Origin: Acholoe squamosa
Taxonomy: Eukaryota > Annelida > Polychaeta > Phyllodocida > Polynoidae
Assembly: GCA_949317995.1 (NCBI GenBank)
Contig: OX439041.1
Span: 9,746,001 to 9,810,000 of the forward strand
Length of the DNA stretch: 64,000 nucleotides
Direction: 5' to 3'
Shown: positions 11,643-23,403 of the stretch, in pieces
Layout of the letters: each line of letters begins with the position of its first letter
Position numbering within the stretch: the first letter of the stretch is position 1
The notes under the pieces: model-generated
What the model was told of the DNA's origin: nothing
What the model saw: the letters and a program-made list of their open reading frames with translations, nothing else
The model's database searches: none
Position numbers and translations under genes: made by a program

Positions 11643-11920
11643 TAGCTCTGGAGGCCATTTTTAAGGTACTATGACTACACAAGACCATTACGAGTTGACA
11701 GCCTAAAAGTTAGTGTCAGTGATTGTAGGATTGCCCTACGACTCTGTACGATCAGCACTTATGTAGCTATTACATATTGTTTGGTAGGGCAGTCGTAGTG
11801 CTGCAGGTACTACATGACCAATACTATTGGACTCCAATGTCACTAAATAAAAGGTCCCCGCTATGATTTGAAAGAATGCAGTCTTAGTATGTTAAGAAAT
11901 TTGACTGGCCTTCTAGCACA
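11643..11920. mobile_element. TIR element of the TACGACTGCCC family, copy 2
   Basis: The left end TCTGGAGGCCATTTTTAAGG and right end TTAAGAAATTTGACTGGCCT are imperfect inverted repeats. Inside, GCCCTACGACTCTGTACGAT and GGGCAGTCGTAGTGCTG match the interior of the copy at 2101-2465. It starts only about 75 bases right of the foldback element. Confidence 0.65.
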
Positions 11921-13020
11921 GTTTGACTAAAAAAAACAATCACGAGCTATTTCTCTGCAATTTCCAATCCCCCCATTACAGTGAAACGTTACCCAGATTG
12001 TTTTTTTTTCTAAATAGACTCTATTGCCTATGATAACTCAGATTTCACTTTCCTGGTGCCTTGTTTCTTGAATACTTTTGGGACACAAAAAGAAATAAAG
12101 ACAGAAAAGAAAGTAAGGTACATTAGATGAAGTACCACTTTTTTCAGTTTTGGCAATAGCTTCCAGTTGATGCACTGCCAGCGATCACGTTATGACCGGT
12201 ACTGCATGGGTGTATTTTCAAAAGAAATCAATACACACCATGTCCGGTATTCTGAAACAGGTAAGATCTAAAGTTTTGTGTCGGTGGTGGAAACAACATA
12301 ACCAATAAATGCTACTCGCTGACCAAACCCATTATCTCAACTACCACCATTTTTGGTGTTTCATGAGTGCCCTATTGGATGAAGAAACCTCCCTCCGCAG
12401 ATATGTCGTACTGAAGGCCTTCATGACGTCATGAATGGTGATGTCACAGACGAGTCATGACGTAGTGATCGGTGTGATATTGAGAGCAGTGCTGCCACCT
12501 TGTGTCCCTCTCAGGCAGTAACTCCTCTTCTTCCTACCTGGTCATGAACAATGTGAAAGTAAACAAAGTGAGATGAATTCACTTGCAAAAGAAATATAAG
12601 AATAAGTTCTTCTATCATCCATCCATGCCCAACATGTTGTTTAACCGCATGTCTTTTTGAGGTCTCGGAGATAATTAAATGTAATGACGATTACAAATTT
12701 AGCAAATCGACTGGTGTTGTCGAAATGGAGAGATCCAAAGGCAAGGATTATCATCAGAACACAGCATGTGCAAAAAGTTATGTCCGAGAGGAACACATAG
12801 ACACTGAGATGTGATTTTCTATAGTGTACTGTCAGAGAATGAGAGTGATATTATGCAAAACCAGAGATTATTTACTTCCATTGAACATAACTGTAGTAGC
12901 ATTGAAGTGTGTAGAACTCTATCAGCATGACAATAAGTATCATACTTAATGTGCAGATTACAAATTGGTCCATTACTTTAGTCAATCTTTTAAGTTAACC
13001 CTTTAAAATCCAGGGTTGAT
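11921..13020. other. Non-coding, no assignable feature
   Basis: No gene or clear repeat. Around 12420-12480 there is a cluster of GTCATGACG, TGATGTCA and GACGTAGTGATC strings without regular spacing. Confidence 0.35.
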
Positions 13021-13290
13021 ACACAAACTCCCAGAGGGTCAGTATGATGCTCCGATGAAGTGCTGGCAAGCAGACTCAGCAGCACTTCATTGGTGCATCA
13101 TGCCGATCGATGGGAATGATGCACTCCTGCATCAGCGGTCCTTAAAGGGGTCCCATGATGCATCCGGTTGTGATGCATCGATGCGTCAATGGCAAAAATC
13201 ACAAGTACTTTGTAAATGCTGCAATGGTGCATCATGTTAACCCGGATACATTTACCAAGGGTTGACATGGTGCACTACTGCAGTGCTGGT
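13021..13290. repeat. Hairpin-rich repeat (TGATGCATCATG family), copy 2
   Basis: GATGAAGTGCTGG pairs with CAGCACTTCATTGG, followed by TGCATCATGCCGAT and several further TGATGC/GCATCA pairs. It is the same arrangement as at 1920-2100 and 14780-15050. The overlapping open frame is a by-product. Confidence 0.65.
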
Positions 13291-13669
13291 GAGTAGACTT
13301 GTGAATCAGCCATTGAGCCCAAATCAGCTTCTATAATGTGTCAGCGTCAATTTTGAGGAGTAGATCTAGCAATGCTTTTTGAATCTTGCATGTCTAGGGA
13401 ACCCAGATCACTTTAGACATCTAGGCCACCAGCGTGGCATAACTACAAGGACATATAGCTACGTAGCACTTACATTATTCGGGAAGTGATCAACAGTGAG
13501 TTGTGGCCTCCCTGCAAGATGTTACCACCTGGTGTTGGACATCTGAACTACTGACAATTCATTTGGCAATAGGCCTACATTTCCTATTCCTGATACTGAT
13601 GTCTAGCAAAGTATTGCTAGACTTGCTGTGCACTATAAGCACAGGCTGGGCTCATTGGCTAAATGCCGC

Positions 13670-13736
13670 TGATGCATTGGTGCATCATGACTGATGCAAT
13701 AATGCATCATGATTAATGCATTAGTGCATCATGACA
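13670..13736. repeat. Short tandem repeat of GATGCAT(T/A)...GCATCATGA
   Basis: Three to four consecutive copies of a ~22-base unit combining GATGCA(T/A)TA and TGCATCATGA. Confidence 0.75.
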
Positions 13737-14780
13737 ACAGAGGGACCTAGAGGCTGTCATTTACTTTGATAGAAATGCCTATTGAAATACATAATACAGT
13801 GCAGCAATGGATCACACTTATAGAACATTTCTTAATGTGTTATAGATTTTTTCCGTACCAATTGGTTTTATTCTCACAGTGTGAGGGAGGCGTTGGAAAT
13901 GTGTAATTAGGAAAATTAATTGTCTGCAAAAGGATTATTGTTCTAACCTAGAACCGCCTTCACAAGGTATCTGTAATTTTGATGTTTTATTAAGATATCG
14001 TATAATGCCGTAGTCGTTCATATAGTCATTCATGTCTTCCTGGTTTTTCAGTATTTGAGTGATTATCTCAAACCCGAATAGGTCATATATAATGGCTTCG
14101 GCTCTCCATCCAAACGATGTATAGTTATCTATGCATGTAGCAAGGCAGGCAGTCTGCCAAACTCCTTATGCAATTACAGTGCTATTGAAAACAAGAATAT
14201 TTGTCCAATGTCTTGCAACGTCCAATTTGAAAGCAGTGACTAGCAGGCTGAAGCATATGGTGTCTTTAAAATGTAGAACTATTGTTCTAGAAATCGGCTT
14301 CCACTTAGTCATCCGAAGGAATGGCTCTTTTATCAGGATAATGTACATTGATTGTTATCAGGCATATTGATCTGATGCCTATGTTACTAGACTTAGTGAT
14401 TATTATAGTGAATAATAGGAAGTTAATTTAATTGTAAATACTAAAAATAAACTGCAATAGCAAAGGGTATTTACTTATTGCTCTGTTTATACTTGATCCA
14501 ACATCAGCAAAGTAATAATACCACTAGACTACTGGTGTTATTATCATAGATTACCATGTATGATTACTGAATTACTTATTAATATCAATTGTCATTATAA
14601 AACCTATTTGATAGTATTTAAATGCCATTATTACTATGGACAATCCTGCAGATGTAAGGTTTTCTTTCAGTAATGATCTCACAGTATCTACATATTTAAT
14701 GGTTCCTTTTTTCCTGCTGCCTTTACAGATACAGCCTCTATGTAGGTGTCCATGTGTATACCTGTGGCCTGTGTAACTAT
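13737..14780. other. Non-coding, no assignable feature
   Basis: AT-rich; small overlapping open frames on both strands near 14131-14370 lack recognisable motifs. Confidence 0.35.
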
Positions 14781-15055
14781 GTTATGTATAAAGTAGCCCT
14801 TTGAGGGCCGCTGATGCAGGAGTGTATCATGGTCGTCATGATGCTCTAATGAAGTGCTGGTGAGCAGACTCCCCAGCACTTCATTGAAGGATCAGGCTGA
14901 CCTTCCGGGGGCATATCAGCCCCGTAGGGTCCACATGATGCATAAATGTAGCCCTGGCGAGTTACTTGCCAGGGCTACATTCATGCATCATGACGACCAA
15001 TGGACATGATGCGTTAATTCTTCATCTGCCCTTATAGGGTTAACCCCAACCTGAG
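14781..15055. repeat. Hairpin-rich repeat (TGATGCATCATG family), copy 3
   Basis: AATGAAGTGCTGG / CCAGCACTTCATT, CGGGGGCATATCAGCCCCG and GTAGCCCTGGC / GCCAGGGCTAC form three consecutive hairpins, followed by ATGCATCATGACGACCAATG. This is the most complete copy and shows that the repeat is a string of hairpins. Confidence 0.7.
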
Positions 15056-16057
15056 GCCACAGTATGCGCTGATAACACTGGTCTACCATGGTTGCTATGG
15101 TAACAGTTGATGAATAAATAAATAAAGCAATGTATCATCAATACCGTCTCATTTTTCTTTTAAGTAGTTGATTATAATGATCACTTTTGTATCGTATGAT
15201 GCTTATTTATCACATCACTACCCTTAACACAATTTGGTATATATACGATCTGTAGCTCAGGACTCTGCAAACAGTAGACATTGTAAATATGTACATTGGT
15301 TTATTACATCTCCATCTTACATCCATGCATTAGGTGACACATACGTCTGATTGATTGAAATGGACTTTGGTAAATGATTACAATGACTGTGTCTTGAACA
15401 AGTCATCCACCTAGCTATACTACTAATTACTTCTGAGCCTGTGGCAAATAAAATCTTTAAATTGATTTGATTTCAAGGATCTTCGGCATGATCTTAGTTT
15501 AGGTCATTAATACTAGCAACCACTTTTTGGCGACCAGAATTGTAGCTTATTCCATATGAGAAAGATCACGACCAAACTTTTAGCGACCACTTTTTATTTT
15601 TTTATATAGCTACCTGAACTAGGAGATGGCCAGATCTGTAAGGTATTAGGTCTGAAAGGGTTATGGACATGATAACACAAGAGAGACCAAATACTACCAA
15701 ATGACAACAAATGGAATATTTTGGTCACTATGGTTACTAAACCTGACCAGTGTTATCATGTATTAACTGCAAGTCTGGTTCAAGAGTATTCAGAAAAGAT
15801 GTTAAAAGATATGATCAAAATAATACAATGAGGAATAATGTAAAATGAAATGCATATATTTACTTAGTTGTTTTGATACACAGAACTGTACCTCTGCCGC
15901 CTTTGGTTGAGAGAACTCTAAAGGTGTGCTCAATAGCAGCCCCTGGTGTTAGACTAGTATGCGTGAAGACATTCTCTTACCCCTGAGGTTTCTGCAGCAA
16001 TACACACAGGTGGCAACTATTTAATCAAGAAAGGAATTATTTCAGTCTGTGCTGCCT
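15056..16057. other. Non-coding, no assignable feature
   Basis: AT-rich. A loose inverted pair (CAGTGTTATCATG near 15750 and ATGATAACACAAG near 15670) is the only structure I see. Confidence 0.3.
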
Positions 16058-16720
16058 TTGAGTAGTATAGTATGTATCGGAACGGAACTATAGCTAATCT
16101 AAGGATATTACTCACTGGGCATGCAGCCAATCAGAGGCCTTCATTTAGTAACGTGACCTGGACCCCCTGTGGTGCACCTCATTTGCATAATAGGCCATGA
16201 CCCCTTAGCCAATTAGAGCCCTCCATTTGTTCACGTGACCCCTCATTTAAATAACAGACCATGCCCCTTTATGCTAATGAGACCTCATTTGCATAAAAGA
16301 CTATGTGACTTAGGCCCCCTGTGGAGTGATTTCTAAATGGGGGTCTCTGATTGGCCAATGGTCTAGGTCATGTGACCCGATTATGTAAATGGGGGTTGCC
16401 CAACCACATTACCTCCCTTGTTTGTAAACAACATGTAATATAGCCAGCTGACTTAACCACGTAGTCCATACCCCCTTGATCACATGGTGTAGTCACGTGA
16501 CCACTTGTTTGTAAACAAGGGGTAGGGTTAATTTTGCATGAAAGGTCTGAGTTTTTCTTGAGAAGAAATATTTAAGCGTTGCTAAATTGTACTATTGTAT
16601 ACCTTTTTTCGATGAGCGGACAAAATAAAAAAAAGGCAAGCTAAAAGCTTGCCAAAAAGAAAAAAATTTGCACCCTTTAGTTTGTTTTTAAGGCAAGCTA
16701 AAAGCTTGCCAAAAAAAAAT
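16058..16720. repeat. Left terminal inverted repeat of the 3.5-kb element
   Basis: Inner structure is itself repetitive: CACGTGACC-like, ATTTGCATAA-like and GCCAAT(C/T)AGAG-like strings recur every 50-100 bases. The inner edge carries two copies of the palindrome GGCAAGCTAAAAGCTTGCC (16635-16653 and 16692-16710). Confidence 0.8.
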
Positions 16721-18519
16721 AATATCATTTTAATTAGAGATTTTAATATCAGGGTATACTCATATTAAAATTTTTTGGGAATTTTATAAAAAAATCTATA
16801 TAGCAAATAAAACACATCACTGTTATGCAAATGAGGATTAACCGTTTATTCAATTAGAAACCTGACTACCACCAGCATGTAGTAACATGAAGATATTTAT
16901 CACAGTTTCTAACATCTGTGATTTTAGCGTATAAAATTCTTTAATGAAAAAATAGTTAAAAGGATGATTATGGAGGTGATACCGCACGAAGGAGGAGAAG
17001 GTGTCAGTAGTCTACCTTTGTGAAGACTGCGACATATCATTTGACAAGAGGAGGGAGGCCCTTCTACCATGAACACCCCACTACTACCTTTATGCTAGTT
17101 TTTTTATATAGTGATATGCAAGGGAGAAACTACATAAAAGGTGTGTAAGGCAAAAACGTGGAGCAATGCAAGTAAAACGATGGAGTAACGTAATGAGTGG
17201 GTGGCGCCATACTACGTAGACGGTAGTCTCTTTAGATAGTGATGTGTGAGGGAGAAGACACATAAAAGGTGTGTAAGAGTGACGCGAGTTAAACGACAGT
17301 GCAACGTAAGGGTGGGTGGCGTCGCCTAGCCCAAATTTTTAATATTATAAATTTGATATATCCATATTTCATATATGTTGATCACCAATAAATCAATCTT
17401 ACAACGCTCTAACTCAGGTCAAGTAGAAGTTAAAAATACTGCCTATTTCTAGTAAAACGTTAGAGTGATGTAATGATTAATTTGTGGTGCATAATATAAA
17501 GTAAAAAGGGTATATATGACTTTGATACTTTTTTTTGTAATACCTAATTAGGGGATTACAACGGTTATACAACCCCTTATTTGATCTAATTAGGAGATTG
17601 TTGACCCTGCCTTAAGGTCAGAGGTGGGTTTACCAATATTAAAAAAGGATGAGTGTGGAGATGATTTTGGATGAAATAGGGTGAAGAAAGCAAGTGGTTA
17701 AAGTAGATGAGAATTTTTTTCCCCAGTATTTGCTCAGTACCACCACTGCACATGCCAGATAGAAGGATATGGGAATGGTTTAATATTAGGTTTGGGAGAA
17801 AAGGGAGAGGCAGGGCATGTAGGGGTAAAGTCGCCTGGGGGCCGACTACCCGTAGCATACCAGCTGCCGTAACAGTCGGTCGCCAGCCGACTTTGTTTTG
17901 GAGTGGTTCTAAGTGTTGCTGATTTATGCTGTGGCCTGCCTCAGTTTATAACATTTCCCGGCATGATCTTATATACTCACCCTCATCCACTAATCTACAG
18001 AAAAAGGTGTTTAAATCATACATGTATGTTAAATGTGCGTTGTCGTTGCAACGCCACCTAGCACCCTGTGGGGGAATTACATCTTATCTTTTTTAAATAA
18101 TAAAAATTTTAGTACCTTAAGACGCTTCACAACCAAAAAGTATCACCCCTATTTAAAGATGTAGTTATTTTAAAGGAGGTTGTAGGATCAATCCATGATA
18201 AAACCTCAATACTGACTGGAATCATAATAACAAATCTTGGATATTCACCATGGTTACACCTGTTGTTACCAATCATAGCCCTGCTCTGCTACGTCCTCAC
18301 GTACCGTATACATATGCAAGTATCACACCTGACTTAGCTCATCAGTATTTATAGCACCCCAGACATTGCGGACGTTGTATTTTAGACGAAACAAGGAGTG
18401 GACATCCACCACCGCACTGACAGACTAGGTGGATACTAACGTATATGGTTTATGGTAGAAATCTGTGACCACTACCCATTATCACACACCGTCTTTTTTG
18501 AACAGTTAGAAAAACTTAC
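16721..18519. other. Interior of the 3.5-kb TIR element, non-coding part
   Basis: No transposase motif. Two similar blocks near 16985-17190 and 17195-17330 share GTGTAAGG(G/C)AAAAACGTG-like, GGTGTGTAAG and GTGGGTGGCG phrases, suggesting an internal ~125-bp duplication. Positions 17820-17900 contain CCGACTACC / GGTCGCCAGCCGAC without clear meaning. Confidence 0.4.
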
Positions 18520-18736
18520 CAGAAAAGGGAACGTGGACTCCAAAGTGTCCAGTCTCCTTAGGATTTGTATATGATTGACCCAACACTGGCTTAGAGGGCC
18601 ACTGATACATCATGTTACACCAGTAGACAGCCATAACTAACACAATAGATGGGTTTACACTGATACTTATCAACGCAAACACAGTCTGCAACGTCTGACC
18701 GGCATTTTCATGCCAAACGCTGCAGCCCGACGCCAT
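18520..18736 (-). CDS. Candidate first coding exon of a small membrane protein
   Basis: On the minus strand an ATG in strong context (CCAAGATGGCG) opens 72 codons that end at a near-perfect splice donor (CTG|GTAAGTTTTT, phase 1). The peptide begins MASGCSVWHENAGQTLQ and has one hydrophobic segment around residues 17-41, including SISVNPSIVLVMAVYW, followed by a polar Pro/Gly tail. I do not recognise the family. It sits within the 3.5-kb TIR element, so it is either a captured host exon, part of a host gene whose intron hosts the element's arms, or chance. No downstream exon was recognised. Start and donor strength argue for a real exon. Confidence 0.45.
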
Positions 18737-19009
18737 CTTGGATTTGTATTAAAAGACCGAAATTAATGACCATCACGACCATCACCATGACAACCATGAG
18801 TCATATCGAATGTTGTGTAGCAAAGTTCCTTACCCTGGTGTACCAGCTGCTCAACTGAGAAGTAGCATGTTCAGACAAATTGAGAGAAGTACTTGATATA
18901 GTTCTCTGGTGGATTTCACTTGTAATATTGATGAGATGTGGATGGAAAATATGGCTTACACCTATCCTTTATTTCAAGAGGGTACTTGTACACAGTCTCC
19001 TAAATTTTA
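18737..19009. other. Interior of TIR element upstream of the orphan exon
   Basis: Would be the promoter/5' UTR side of the minus-strand exon. A short ACCATCACGACC run is present; no TATA box is evident. Confidence 0.3.
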
Positions 19010-19567
19010 TTTTATTTTTCTTGACAAGCTTTTAGCTTACCTTAAAGCAAACTAAAGGCCACAAAAATTTTTTATGCATAATTAACCCCACCCCTTGTTT
19101 ACAAACAAGTGGTCACGTGACTACACCGCATGATCAAGGGGGTATGGCCTATTATAGAAACCACTTGGCTAGATCACGTGTTGTTTACAAACAAGGGAGG
19201 TCACAAGGTTGGGCAACCCCCATTTACATAATCAGGTCACGTGACCTAGACCATTAGCCAATCAGAGACCTCCATTTGGAAATCACTCCAGAGGGGGTCT
19301 AAGTGACGTGATCAAGGGAACATGCTCTATTATGCAAATCAGCTCTCATTAGCATAAAGGTGCATGGTCTATTATGTAAATGAGGGGTCATGTGACCAAA
19401 TGGAGGGCTCTAATTGGCTAAGGGGGAGTGGCCTATTATGCCAATGAGGTGCACCACAGGGTCCAGGTCACGTGACCAAATGGAGGCCTCTGATTGGCTG
19501 CATCCCCAGTGAGTAATATCCTGTAGTTAGCTATAGTCCCATTCTGATACATACTATACTACTCCCC
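19010..19567. repeat. Right terminal inverted repeat of the 3.5-kb element
   Basis: Mirror image of the left arm. GGTCACGTGAC, AATCAGGTCACGTGACC, TTATGCAAATCAG and GCCAATCAGAG occur in reverse order, and the inner edge has a decayed AAGCTTTTAGCTTACC version of the left-arm palindrome. Confidence 0.8.
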
Positions 19568-21555
19568 TTCAATCCTCACTGCCATGCCCCCCCCCCTCAC
19601 CATGAGCCATGGGGGCAATATCTGAGCCTTGCCCCCCCCAACAAACTTTCCTACTGGGCTTTCCAATGGTTCAGCCACCCTCCTCGCGGTAGTCCTGAGG
19701 ACTGAGCTCCCTACCCACACACCGACCGCTCGCCGCGCCTGTCCGCATAACTAGGTCAGCGCGGATGCAGCAGGCACTGTAGTCCTCAGGACTAGTTAAA
19801 CCGCTGTCAGCTGTTTGCAGGTACAATGCTGCCACCTGTGGTCAGGCATGGAACTAGTGTAAAGTGTAAGGTCACATGGAACTGAATACATTTCCCCTGT
19901 GTTTCTATATAGAGGTCTGGACCATATTTCAATAGATTCCACAACAGGTTCAACCAGCTACGACTGGAGATGGGCCAAAACTTACCAGCTGATCTTAGGA
20001 TTTTGGCCATAGTGACAAAATAGCTGGCTACATTACTGGGTGATCGTACTGCATACTGACTATTTAAAGATCGTATCCCAGCTAAAATTCTATCATTTTT
20101 CAGTCATACCATATTTGTAAGGGGCAACACACCCTTAAAGTATTCCCCAACTTTTGAAAAGATATTTAGTGTTTCTCACTGTGAAATATGGCCATGTACA
20201 GCCAGAATTTATACTGTAGGTCGACATTAAAACAACCGGATAACATAGTAAGTGTTCATGGATGAGTGATTACCTGTGTAGACTGGATTCCTCATGGCCC
20301 ATGGGTGTCACCTTGTGGCTAAGGCATGTACTGAATGCCCTTACTACAAGGACATAACTATTAGGATAGTTTCAGTTTGGGAGGGTTTATTTCGAACAAA
20401 AGGTTCACTTGTGTTATGCTTGAATTTTCCAAGAGACAATAGAAATAATAGAAACAATACAACAAAGAACACAGGACTTTACAAGAACATGCAATATGAT
20501 AGACCAACTAATCTAGGAGCAAGCTGGTGGAGCCCTCTTATGTTATAACCCTTAACTACCCTGATGTTGACTTTCATTTTCCGCCATAGAGAAGAGATAC
20601 TCTACAGCTAATTGTGTTCTATTTACACATATAGAGGGCATACATACCAAAATAATATATACCATTCATTGGGGAAAGAGGCAATATTAAGCACAGTATG
20701 ATTCATCAATTACGTTCCACCAAGTCATTTTAGTTGAAATTGCATCTTTAACCACCAGAGCAGTGACTCAATAAGGGGTGCTTGTATGATAGCCCCTATG
20801 TGAATAATTAGTGGGTACTCTTAGCTGCTGCCCTCTGCACTCCTTCGCTCAAATGAAGCCAATCTGTGCTCTTTGCTTTGTAATCATATAAGTATTCTCT
20901 ATATATAGACTAATGATCTAAAATGTCTTGACCCCAGGCCACTCACAGAGGTCGAGGAGCATTCCTATATATAGCATCCCTGGCTTCAATCATCCTCTGA
21001 GAGATTGTGGGATCATAAACATCTATGCATTTTTTATCTAGCCTATGCATTGATTTTGCAAGATTATTCTAATTAATTGTGTTGTGCATTATATATATGG
21101 GCTCCTAGAAAATATAAGAAGTATGCAGAATCATGACCATTGACCTTTTTCAAAACTATGGTCCATTTTCATGAGAATTGACCATGTGTGTGACTGTATA
21201 ACTGGGTGAGATCACCTTTATAATAGGTAGGGACGAGTCATTTATTGCCATGTGGGGGGGGGGGCTTGATGGATTTTGGCAGATGGGCAAATCTTTTCTG
21301 ACAAAAATGATTGCGACCCCCCTGAAAACTGATTTTGCAAAATGACCCCCCTCTAAAAAAACAAAAAAAAACAGATAAACATGTGGAATGACTCGTTGCG
21401 ATGGGTATTTGAATTGCCCAAGGGAGTTTTTTTTCAAAATGACTCCCCTATATTTAACAACCTCTCCCCCACCTGGCAATATATGACTCATTCCATACTG
21501 CAGTCCTATGCTCATTTGAACACAGGAGTGCATAATAGACCAGGAAGCAGGTATG
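19568..21555. other. Non-coding, no assignable feature
   Basis: No gene supported. A C-rich stretch lies at 19580-19640, and AGTCCTGAGGACT-like inverted strings occur at 19690 and 19780. Confidence 0.35.
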
Positions 21556-21765
21556 ACTGGTCACTATGTAGCCAATAGTGGCCCCTACGACTGGGTGCTA
21601 TGACTTCATAGTTTAGGGTATTGAGTCAGTATTTGAATAAATAGCAGCTGCTATTTTGAGGCCTGTACTGTAGCTCACTATGTAGTCACTGGTATGGAGT
21701 CATTTCTTATACATCCCACTACGATTTAAGGCCATCCTGTCGTGGAAACTATTGAAACACGATCC
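21556..21765. repeat. Decayed TACGACT-family fragment
   Basis: CCCTACGACTGGGTGC and, further right, GTCATTTCTTATACATCCCACTACGATTTAAGG correspond to interior and right-end phrases of the elements at 2101 and 11643. The order is partly preserved; termini are not clear. Confidence 0.4.
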
Positions 21766-22845
21766 TGAGCAAAAGCTGGGAAGATAGGACGCCCTCAGTT
21801 GAGAAGTGCGTCCTCACTGCTGGGGATGCACGCATCCCCCCTCCAACACCTCACAGCTTTCCCTCTCAGTACAGGGCAGGGTGTTGAAGTAGGTGGTGGT
21901 AGGGGGTGTGTGTGGAACTTTTGAAGTGCATGAACAAAGGACCCAAACTGTCAGGCTATAAGTGTGGCTTCTTAAACAGTGCACTTATGGTTTACCATCT
22001 GAGATCTGCATTATTTACAAAATAGTTGAATCAATACCATTAACCATTTGGACCAGACTATTTATGGCTAATTGAATTTAAAAAGTAGGCAAATAACCAT
22101 GTTTTTTTAAGCAAAATAAAGTAAATATATTAATAAAAGATGTAATGTACGTTGTACCACTGGCTATACACGTTTTGTTGTACTTTCCCATGGAAAATAA
22201 CATCAATAAATCTTATCAGAGTAAACTAAGGTCATTCCAATGTAGATAAACTAATAGACATACATTTTGGTAAATGTAGTCTTATCAACCTTTTTAATCA
22301 ATTCTTCCTTTCTGTTATAGTTTTACTAGTCACTTTGTGGCAGTGATATATGGGGACGCTGCCATAGCTCAGTACCCATTGTTACCTAAACTTTGAGGAC
22401 ACCACAGAAGGTAGCCATGTCCTATAAGGCCTGTGTTGCTAGGACCGTATATATTGTAACACACAAAAACAGCCGCCTAAAATATCAGTTCTTTATGATT
22501 TCCCATGTAATAGATTAAACTGTTCCTCATACACAAGGAAAAGAGCTCAAAAATAAATGTTCGGTTCGGTGACAGTGGCAAAATTGACCAACAGGTCTGA
22601 TTTTGATGCAATGTTGGATTGGATCCGAGAAAGAACATATGGGAAAAACTTGAGAAATTAAAGGAAAGGACCAGCCTGTTTTCATGATGACTTCTTTGGT
22701 GGACTTTATATTGAATAAAAAGAGTTGGGTTTACTTATGATCATATCTGCTATGATAAGGGAGGACAGAGAGCTTCTTTGGTGTCTTCTATGCCGTCACA
22801 AAAGACCAATTCCACCAGCAATTGATGTATTTGATGTACTACTAA
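21766..22845. other. Non-coding, no assignable feature
   Basis: AT-rich with short frames only. Confidence 0.35.
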
Positions 22846-22914
22846 TCTGCATGACAGAAATGCACTTATCTTATATAGAAGTCATTTCAACAGAGCACAA
22901 GTTTTTTTTTTAGT
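22845..22914 (+). repeat. 62-bp dispersed repeat ending in poly-T, copy 1
   Basis: AATCTGCATGACAGAAATGC through TCAACAGAGCACAAG and a T9 run is nearly identical to 47575-47643. The shared part begins at the same base in both and ends in poly-T. Confidence 0.8.
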
Positions 22915-23065
22915 TGCTTGCCGTGTAGCAGCCGGGAGCGCAGCGACCGAAGCAACTTCATTATATTTTTGGTTTGTCAGTGACGTCATGGTTACCTTGT
23001 GACGCAATTTGTGATGTCATACGTCGGCCGTGACATCACATATCAGCTGCAGAGTGGCAACTCCT
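22915..23065. repeat. GGGAGCGCAGCGACCG repeat, copy 1
   Basis: A block with GCCGGGAGCGCAGCGACCG, then TGACGTCATGGT, GTGACGCAATTTGTGATGTCA and GGCAACTCC. The same order occurs at 61465-61645 with GGCCGGGAGCGCAGTGACCG and TGACGTCACATGG. It is a dispersed repeat rich in TGACGTCA-like (CRE-like) palindromes. Confidence 0.65.
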
Positions 23066-23110
23066 ATCTGTGGTCCTTGCAAAATTTTTCTTGTTTAACA
23101 ACAGGGCCGG

Positions 23111-23403
23111 CCCAGGTAGCACACAAAAGTTGCATTGGGCCAACATAGGGCCAACCGCAACATTGGCTGCCCATCGGGCCTACGTAGGCCTGACCAGTGG
23201 CATTTGCCAACCAAATGCCAACATTGGCCCAATGTTGGCAGGACATCGGCAAATGTGTGCCAACCAAATGCCAATGTTGGGCCTATGCTGGCATTAGGTT
23301 GGCACCGTTGGGCCTACGTAGGCAGGATGGGCAGCGGATGTAAAGCCGACGGTCGCGCCAACATTGGCCGAAGGTTATGCCAATGTCTCTGTGCTACCTG
23401 GTG
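23111..23403. mobile_element. MITE with CCAGGTAGCAC termini and CCAACATTGG core
   Basis: The left end CCAGGTAGCACACAAA and right end TCTCTGTGCTACCTGG are inverted repeats. The interior is built of GGGCCAACATAGGGCC, CCAACATTGGCCC and GGGCCTACGTAGGC modules in both orientations. All six frames are open because of the short-period composition. It has no coding role. Confidence 0.85.

Larger units (their letters stand above)
16058..19567. mobile_element. ~3.5-kb element with long terminal inverted repeats
   Basis: The first ~500-650 bases (from GAGTAGTATAGTATGTATC) recur in reverse complement at the right edge (ending GATACATACTATACTACTC). Matching blocks occur in mirrored order: GCAGCCAATCAGAGGCCT, GTGGTGCACCTCATT, CCCCCATTTACATAATC, CCTTGTTTGTAAACAA. 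I find no transposase in the ~2.3-kb interior and no clean target duplication. It behaves as a non-autonomous TIR element or foldback; an inverted segmental duplication is the alternative. Confidence 0.82.

Noticed and set aside
16721-18519. Transposase gene for the 3.5-kb TIR element
   Set aside because: No open frame above ~90 codons and no DDE-type or zinc-finger motif in either strand.
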